Source: Rhodothermales bacterium (GTDB taxonomy: Bacteria > Bacteroidota > Rhodothermia > Rhodothermales > Bin80). From it: DNA of 64,000 nt. Position numbers and translations under genes: made by a program. The stretch is from contig JANQES010000114.1 in assembly GCA_028278205.1 (NCBI GenBank), forward strand, positions 1-64,000, written 5' to 3'. Of the stretch, positions 58,549-64,000 are shown in pieces; the first letter of the stretch is position 1; the number at the start of each line of letters is the position of its first letter. Under the pieces are notes generated by a model, which worked only from the letters and a program-made list of their open reading frames with translations, was not told the DNA's origin and made no database searches.

Positions 58549-61500
58549 CACACATCGATCGTGGCGTATTTGGCGTTGCGTTCGATGAACTTGCGGCGGG
58601 GTTCGACGGCGTCGCCCATGAGCGTCGAGAAGATGCGGTCGGCGGTGGCGGCATCGTCTACGGTGACGCGTTGGAGCATGCGCCGGTCGGGGTCCATCGT
58701 TGTATCCCAGAGTTGATCCGGGTTCATCTCGCCGAGGCCTTTGTAGCGCTGGATGGTGACCTTGCCGCGCCCGTCGGCCTGCATCTCGGCGACGGCCTTC
58801 TGCAAGGCTTCGTCGGTCCAGAGGTACTGTTCCTTCTTGCCCTGTTTGGCCTTGTAGAGCGGCGGCAGCGCGATGTAGATGTATCCCTGCTCGACGAGCG
58901 GGCGCAGGTGCCGGTAGAAAAACGTCAGCAGCAACGTCCGGATGTGCGCGCCGTCGACGTCGGCATCGGTGTTGTGACAACAGAGCCCCCCCATGCCGGC
59001 GATAAAGTTCTCATCGGTTTCAACCGAGAAATCGTAGACCTGACCGTTTGTTGCTTCCACTTTTGCTATCGACTTGATCGGCAATGCGATCAGGTCTCCA
59101 TCGACCGATTCGAAGCGTCGATTGGCAGGCACCGAGCGGCCGTTCATTTTGGCCTTAACGCCTGCCGCGTCTGGATGATCGGCCCACACGGGCTGTAGAC
59201 GCATCAGGTCGTCACGCGCGGTAACGGTTACACTCCAGTGACGATGGCGGGTCTGACACGGAGCACCACGGATCTCCCGCACGACACCGTCCGGGTCGCG
59301 CTCGCTCAATGTAGCGACCACCCCGAAGGACGAGAGGAGATACACGAGCCCGCTGGCGAGGTTGCGCGATGAGGTGTTGAGGGTAATCCGTCCGCCCGCA
59401 AGCGTTCCATCGCCAAGCAGATATCCGCGCAAGAAGGCCACGCGAAGGGGTTCGGAAACGTTGAAAACCAGCCCGGGGATCTGCTTGGTGATCGCGGTGA
59501 CGTTCTTGAACCCGAAGACTTCTTGCCAGACCAGGGAAGCAACACGATTGACCAACCTGAGTTCACCCACACGCCCGTTGGGCTCATAGACCCGAGCAGG
59601 CACGCCAAAGACCCTCTCCAGCGCGCGCCGCATTTCCGGCAGGAGCGGTAGATTGCGTTTGCCTATCGCAAACCGGATGCCGCCCCGGTTCGAGCACGAA
59701 CCCTCGGCGACGTAGAACCCCAGCAAGGTCATCAGTTCAGCATTCATCTCTATGAATCGCCGTATTCCCTGGCCGGCATAGTGCATAGGGGTAAGCTCGA
59801 CATCCTCCCGCAACCCGAACCAGACCAGATCTTCGGCCTCTAGATCGGCCAGGCAGACATAAGGCCGTACGCGATTTCGGGGGGCAGCGCGGTACTGATC
59901 CTCCCAGGTTCGCTCAAGCCGGCTCGGCCCCACCGTCACACGCTCCATGACTGCTTCGACGTCAGCCCCGATGACAGAGAGATAGGCCTGCCAATTCTCC
60001 AGCGTAGGACGCGAGGTGCCTTTTTCCCAGGCATAGAATGTCACAGGCTGACGAATCCCGACGGCTTCGCAAAGGGCTCGATTCGAGACCCCGTTTTCCC
60101 GCCGGAGGGCGGCCATCTCAAGTCCTACCTCCGTACTGACTTCGACACGCGGCGCTGTAAACTCGGGCTGATCCGCATAGTCCGCTACGACGCGGGCCTT
60201 ATACCATGCCTCCACGGCAGGCCCCCGCACCCATACCTGCTCGGCAGCTTCAGGAACCGCGTGCAGCATCCGCATCACGTCGAGGCGCGGCGGCGCGGCA
60301 TTGGGAAAACGAATCGTTCGGGGGGCAACAACCTGATCGCCCACGCAAAGCTCGTCGCCGCGCTTGAGGCAGACCTGGCCGTCTTCATAGACAAAGACGC
60401 TATGGCTGGCCGTGACCCGCACAGAACGCCCATAGGCTGTTTTCACCTCAAAGAGCGGCTCATCAAGCGCATGACGAATTACACTTTTGATGGGCCGGAA
60501 TTGGACGTGATGATTGTCCAGCCCAAAACAGAGTACGTCCCCAAGATCATCTCCGGAGCGTTTTGCATACGATCCGTTTTCCTGCGCCCCCTCTTCCAGC
60601 GCCGCGTCGATGAACGGCCCGATCTTCGTCATGCGCACGCCGTGCTTATCCCGCACAAAGACATGCTCCTCGGCGTCAACACTCATCAACACAACTTTGT
60701 GATAGCGCAGCTTTTCGAAGTTGAACTCGTCCTCGGTCGTCGAGATGCCGGTACCCAGGGCCGTGATGATGTTTTTGATTTCCTCGTTTTCGAGCACCCG
60801 GTCGAGGCGGGCTTTTTCGACGTTGAGGATCTTGCCGCGCAGCGGGAGGATGGCCTGGAAATGGCGGTCGCGGGCTTGCTTGGCCGAGCCGCCGGCGGAG
60901 TCGCCCTCGACGAGGTAGATCTCGCATTCTTCGGCATTGCGCGAGGAGCAGTCGGCCAGTTTGCCGGGCAGGCCGCCGGTGCCGAAGGCGTTTTTTCGCT
61001 GGACGAGTTCGCGCGCCTTGCGCGCCGCCGCACGGGCCTGCGCTGCCAGCACCACCTTCTCGATGATGCGTTTGGCCTGCTTCGGATGGTCTTCGAGCCA
61101 GATCTTGAGCTTCTCCCCGACGACGCTCTCGACGATGCCCTGCACCTCGGAGTTGCCCAGCTTGGTCTTCGTCTGCCCTTCGAACTGCGGCTCGGCCACC
61201 TTCACCGAAAGCACCGCCGTTAGCCCCTCGCGGAAGTCATCGCCCGAGAGATCGCCTTTATAATTCTTGAGCAGGTTGTTGCTCTCGGCGTAGCCCTTGA
61301 GCGTCCGCGTCAGCGCCCGCCTAAAACCCGAAATGTGGGTGCCGCCCTCGTGCGTGTTGATGTTGTTGACGAACGAAAGCACGTTCGACGTAAAGCTGGC
61401 ATTGTAGCGCATCGCCAGTTCGACCGGCGCCTCGGCGGCTTCGTCGGCGATGTAGATGACCTCGTCGTGGATGGCCGTGCGCGTCTCGTCGAGGTAGATG

Positions 61501-62207
61501 ACGAACTCGCTGATGCCGCCTTCGAAATGATATTCCTCGCGATCGACGTCTTCCTCGCGCCGGTCTTCGAGGCTGATGAAGACGTTGCGGTTGAGATAGG
61601 CCAGTTCACGCAGCCGCTCGGCGAGGGTATCAAACCGGAATTCAGTGACCATGAAGATGCCGCCGTCGGGCCAGAACCGCACGTCGGTGCCGGTGCGCTC
61701 GCCGTCTTCGAGCGGGCGGATCTTCTCGACGCTCGTCTTGGGCTCGCCGTAGGCGTATTCCTGCTTCCACAAGAAGCCATCGCGTTTGACGGTCGCCACC
61801 AGCGTGCTCGCCAGGGCGTTGACGCACGAGACGCCGACGCCGTGGAGGCCGCCGGAGACTTTGTAGGTGTCTTTGTCGAATTTGCCGCCGGCATGCAGCG
61901 TGGTCATCACCACTTCGAGGGCCGGGCGGTTTTGCGTCGGGTGCATGCCCACGGGCACGCCGCGCCCGTTGTCGGTCACCTGCACCGAGCCGTCTTTGTG
62001 GATGACCACGTCGATGCGGTCGCAATAGCCGGCCAGCGCCTCGTCGATCGAGTTATCGACGACCTCGTAGACGAGGTGGTGCAACCCGCGGATGCCCACG
62101 TCGCCGATGTACATAGCCGGGCGCTTGCGCACCGCTTCGAGCCCTTCCAACACCTGAATGTTAGAAGCGCTGTACTCCTGACCGTCTTGCTGAATCTGCT
62201 CGCTCAT
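58548..62207 (-). CDS. gyrB: DNA gyrase subunit B precursor with intein
   Basis: This 1219-aa precursor contains a normal GyrB of 648 residues plus an intein. The N-terminal GHKL ATPase is intact (YEVVDNSIDEALAGYCD, VTDNGRGVPVGMHPTQNRPA, GGLHGVGVSCVNALAS), followed by the transducer and the Toprim domain (LVEGDSAGGSAKQARDRHFQ). The intein occupies residues 509-1079 and splits the Toprim metal motif between VVLM508 and T1080 of TDADVDGAHIR. The remainder (LLLTFFYRHLRPLVEQGYIY, QRYKGLGEMNPDQLWDTTMD) is standard. GyrB with GyrA introduces negative supercoils using ATP; here activity depends on splicing. gyrA is not in the window. Confidence 0.96.
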   Translation of the reverse strand: MSEQIQQDGQEYSASNIQVLEGLEAVRKRPAMYIGDVGIRGLHHLVYEVVDNSIDEALAGYCDRIDVVIHKDGSVQVTDNGRGVPVGMHPTQNRPALEVVMTTLHAGGKFDKDTYKVSGGLHGVGVSCVNALASTLVATVKRDGFLWKQEYAYGEPKTSVEKIRPLEDGERTGTDVRFWPDGGIFMVTEFRFDTLAERLRELAYLNRNVFISLEDRREEDVDREEYHFEGGISEFVIYLDETRTAIHDEVIYIADEAAEAPVELAMRYNASFTSNVLSFVNNINTHEGGTHISGFRRALTRTLKGYAESNNLLKNYKGDLSGDDFREGLTAVLSVKVAEPQFEGQTKTKLGNSEVQGIVESVVGEKLKIWLEDHPKQAKRIIEKVVLAAQARAAARKARELVQRKNAFGTGGLPGKLADCSSRNAEECEIYLVEGDSAGGSAKQARDRHFQAILPLRGKILNVEKARLDRVLENEEIKNIITALGTGISTTEDEFNFEKLRYHKVVLMSVDAEEHVFVRDKHGVRMTKIGPFIDAALEEGAQENGSYAKRSGDDLGDVLCFGLDNHHVQFRPIKSVIRHALDEPLFEVKTAYGRSVRVTASHSVFVYEDGQVCLKRGDELCVGDQVVAPRTIRFPNAAPPRLDVMRMLHAVPEAAEQVWVRGPAVEAWYKARVVADYADQPEFTAPRVEVSTEVGLEMAALRRENGVSNRALCEAVGIRQPVTFYAWEKGTSRPTLENWQAYLSVIGADVEAVMERVTVGPSRLERTWEDQYRAAPRNRVRPYVCLADLEAEDLVWFGLREDVELTPMHYAGQGIRRFIEMNAELMTLLGFYVAEGSCSNRGGIRFAIGKRNLPLLPEMRRALERVFGVPARVYEPNGRVGELRLVNRVASLVWQEVFGFKNVTAITKQIPGLVFNVSEPLRVAFLRGYLLGDGTLAGGRITLNTSSRNLASGLVYLLSSFGVVATLSERDPDGVVREIRGAPCQTRHRHWSVTVTARDDLMRLQPVWADHPDAAGVKAKMNGRSVPANRRFESVDGDLIALPIKSIAKVEATNGQVYDFSVETDENFIAGMGGLCCHNTDADVDGAHIRTLLLTFFYRHLRPLVEQGYIYIALPPLYKAKQGKKEQYLWTDEALQKAVAEMQADGRGKVTIQRYKGLGEMNPDQLWDTTMDPDRRMLQRVTVDDAATADRIFSTLMGDAVEPRRKFIERNAKYATIDV
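58971..60683 (-). other. GyrB intein with LAGLIDADG endonuclease and HTH-like segment
   Basis: The 571-residue insertion starts with Ser509 (SVDAEEHVFVRDKHG, block A) and ends HN1079 followed by Thr1080 (GLCCHN|T, block G). Block B is GRSVRVTASHSVFVYEDG with His602. Block F is VYDFSVETDENFIAG. The endonuclease has two LAGLIDADG helices: LLGFYVAEGS around E835 and FLRGYLLGDGT around D933, with both catalytic acids present. Between the splicing half and the endonuclease, about residues 700-736, lies an HTH-like stretch (NGVSNRALCEAVGIRQPVTF). All parts look functional, suggesting an active homing element. Confidence 0.92.
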
Positions 62208-62423
62208 AAACGCTGTGTTTAGCCCAAAGACCTGCGAATCGCCTCTCGATCCGAGAACCTGCTTTTCTGCCGGAAAAACAAGGTTTTACTAACCTTCCTT
62301 GAAACGCTTCACCACGCTCCATGTTCTCCCAAAACGCGATAAAAACGCCGCCCGAAGATACGAAAAAAGTCCGTTGTTTCTCAGCAAAAACCATCGTGCC
62401 AGCCTCTAACAACGAACCGCCTT
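62208..62423. other. gyrB upstream region, no gene seen
   Basis: This stretch of about 215 bp lies between gyrB and the 62424-62933 gene, both on the minus strand. No clear terminator is visible, so read-through into gyrB is possible, and no RNA gene is recognised. Confidence 0.45.
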
Positions 62424-62933
62424 TCAAAGCACCCGGTGAAGGCTGCCGGTAAAGACGAGCGCGCGGCGGAGAAAAGGGCTGAGGCGCGTGGCAAACGCAT
62501 CGTCTTCGGCGCCGAGCAGCGCGCTGCTTTCGTCGCGCAACAGACGCGCCTCTTCGACCAGCGCTTCCGTGACGCCGGGGTAGAGACTGAGCAGGCGTTG
62601 ATGGATGAGCTTGAGATGGTGCGACACGCGGCGGAGGGCCATCAGATCGTGGTAGCGGCGCACGAGCGCAGCGATGTAGCCTTCGTCTTCGGCGTGCTCG
62701 GCCTGGATGAGCGCGGCCTGAAGTTGCATCAGCAGCGCCTGGAGTTCCCCGGCAGCGCGGCGCAGATAGGCCTGCACAAACGCCGACGCCTCCTGCGTCG
62801 ACGGGTCGTGCCCGGCGCGGCGTTCGCGGGCGGCGTGCCAGACGGTCGTCGCCGTCGAGAGCGTCGAGAAGAGCACCATGGCCTGCCAAACGGCGGCTTC
62901 GGCGCGGGCGTCGTCCAGAGGAGGCTGATCCAT
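62424..62933 (-). CDS. Helical protein of unknown function
   Basis: The start at 62933 (MDQPPLDDARAEAAVWQAMV) is chosen because the upstream extension to 63014 shows no conservation-like pattern. The ~169-aa protein is almost entirely alpha-helical, rich in Ala, Leu, Arg and Glu, with helices such as SAFVQAYLRRAAGELQALLM and DLMALRRVSHHLKLIHQRLL. No signal peptide or membrane helix is apparent. It may be a four-helix bundle. I do not recognise a family. It is upstream of gyrB on the same strand. Confidence 0.55.
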   Translation of the reverse strand: MDQPPLDDARAEAAVWQAMVLFSTLSTATTVWHAARERRAGHDPSTQEASAFVQAYLRRAAGELQALLMQLQAALIQAEHAEDEGYIAALVRRYHDLMALRRVSHHLKLIHQRLLSLYPGVTEALVEEARLLRDESSALLGAEDDAFATRLSPFLRRALVFTGSLHRVL

Positions 62934-63099
62934 GGAAGGGGTTGACGTGTGAAGAAAGCTGCGTTGGTCAACGCAGATCGAAGCGAGGGGTTCTGATGTC
63001 TGCCGATTCATCACAAGGAGATTTTTCCCAACTCTCTTGCTCGAAGATTGCTATACTTTGAGCCACCTCACCCGTTCGAGCCAACCAGCGAGGTCCCCC

Positions 63100-64000
63100 A
63101 TGGTTAATCGATTGATCGTTTGCGTCGTGATGCTCTTGATGCTCGGCGCGATGCCGGCGCAGGCGCAGCGCACCGTCGTCCACTGCGGCACGTTGATCGA
63201 CCCCGGCGTCTCAGCCACGCCGATGACGCAGCGCACCCTCATCGTCGAAGGGCAGCGGGTGGCGGCAGTCGAAGAGGGCTTTAGCACGCCCGGCGCCACC
63301 GATCAGGTGGTCGATCTGCGCGAAGCCTACTGCATGCCGGGGCTCATCGACATGCACGTCCACCTCTCCGGCGAGAGCCGCAAAGGCGGCTACATCGACC
63401 GCTTCCGCCTGAGCCCGCCGGTGCAGGCCCTGAAGGCCAACCAGTACGCCCGGACGACGCTGCTGGCCGGCTTCACGACGGTCCGCGACGTAGGGTCGGG
63501 CGAGGGTCTGAGTCTCGCCCTCCGGCAGGCCACTGCCAGCGGCTGGATCACCGGACCGCGCATGTTCGTAGCCGGCAACAGCCTCTCCATCTCCGGCGGC
63601 CACGGCGACGGCACCAACGGCTACCGAGAAGATATCGTGGGTGTGCCGGGCGAAGCCGAAGGCATCGTCGACGGCGTGCCGAGCGCCATCCGCGCCACGC
63701 GCATCGTCATCAAACGCGGCGCCGACCTCATCAAGATCACCGCCACCGGCGGCGTGCTCTCGCTCCAGGGCGACGGCACCGGAGCGCACTTCAAGGAGGA
63801 GGAGATCCGCGCCATCGTCGAGACGGCCCGCGACCACGGACGCAAGGTGACGGCCCACGCCCACGGCGATGAGGGCATGCAGCGGGCCGTCCGCGCGGGC
63901 GTCGCCTCCATCGAACACGGCACCTACATGAGCGAGGCGACCATGCAGTTGATGAAGGAACGCGGCACCTACCTCGTGCCCACCATCACCGCCGGCAAGA
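63100..64000 (+). CDS. Secreted amidohydrolase, partial (runs off the window)
   Basis: The frame opens at ATG 63100 with a signal peptide (MVNRLIVCVVMLLMLGAMPAQA) and remains open to the window end (300 residues visible). It has the metal-dependent amidohydrolase start GTLIDPG and the HxH site PGLIDMHVHLSG. LLAGFTTVRDVGSGEG and the candidate carboxylated-Lys region GADLIKITATGGVLS follow, then the histidine KVTAHAHGDEGMQRAV and SIEHGTYM. This matches the Xaa-Pro dipeptidase/imidazolonepropionase-like subgroup of exported peptidases. Residues beyond the window, including the last metal Asp, are not seen. Confidence 0.88.
   Translation, partial: MVNRLIVCVVMLLMLGAMPAQAQRTVVHCGTLIDPGVSATPMTQRTLIVEGQRVAAVEEGFSTPGATDQVVDLREAYCMPGLIDMHVHLSGESRKGGYIDRFRLSPPVQALKANQYARTTLLAGFTTVRDVGSGEGLSLALRQATASGWITGPRMFVAGNSLSISGGHGDGTNGYREDIVGVPGEAEGIVDGVPSAIRATRIVIKRGADLIKITATGGVLSLQGDGTGAHFKEEEIRAIVETARDHGRKVTAHAHGDEGMQRAVRAGVASIEHGTYMSEATMQLMKERGTYLVPTITAGK

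Noticed and set aside
1..64000. tRNA or rRNA genes
   Set aside because: I searched by eye for T-loop (GGTTCGAATCC-like) and rRNA signatures and found none; a covariance search was not possible.

Overview
The window looks like a high-GC chromosome segment from a Rhodothermota/Bacteroidota-type bacterium, probably of the Rhodothermales/Balneolia kind. The main evidence is four consecutive secreted proteins ending in the type IX secretion (T9SS, type A) sorting domain, several outer-membrane barrel proteins, and a complete Gram-negative division/cell-wall cluster. Taxonomy is inferred from these features, not from a marker comparison.

Layout. Positions 1-10.9 kb hold envelope and housekeeping genes: a YiaA/B-like membrane protein, a thioredoxin-NHL protein, two small barrels, a barrel-fold/membrane fusion, a GT-A glycosyltransferase, a tolC-mlaC pair and gluQ. 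Positions 11.0-14.2 kb carry a Roco GTPase gene broken by a one-base frameshift, a DUF721/DciA-like gene and a CBS-domain gene. Positions 14.3-23.3 kb form an island of T9SS cargo: a 1244-aa DUF11 surface protein, a Ycf48-like propeller, an unknown secreted protein and an FG-GAP/ASPIC protein. Positions 23.5-31.5 kb are an accessory biosynthetic cluster of three sulfotransferases, two fold-type-I PLP enzymes, a glycosyltransferase, a WbqC-family protein and a TauD-type dioxygenase. Positions 31.6-33.4 kb hold three tandem phage-tail-collar paralogues. Positions 35.0-51.4 kb are the dcw cluster on the minus strand in the order mraZ-rsmH-ftsL-ftsI-murE-mraY-murD-ftsW-murG-murC-ftsQ-ftsA-ftsZ, without murF or ddl. 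A divergent LexA-family gene sits next to mraZ. Positions 52.6-64 kb hold pyrG, an Uma2-family gene, a methyltransferase, two glycosyltransferases, gyrB with an in-frame intein, an unknown helical protein and the start of an amidohydrolase.

What stands out. (1) About twenty intergenic gaps contain hairpin-like arrays whose two arms are built from short tandem words of about 7-12 nt. The word differs between loci but matches between the two arms of one locus. Some loci are nested two or three deep, and at several the arms run into coding ends. They also break up the dcw operon, which is normally tightly packed. (2) The LexA homologue has lost its Ser nucleophile, its Lys base and its Ala-Gly cleavage dyad. 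(3) GyrB carries a 571-residue LAGLIDADG intein with an internal HTH-like segment, inserted in the Toprim metal-binding motif. (4) A CTCCC element recurs exactly every 20 bp upstream of the large surface protein. (5) The sulfotransferase/PLP/WbqC/TauD cluster has no product I can name.
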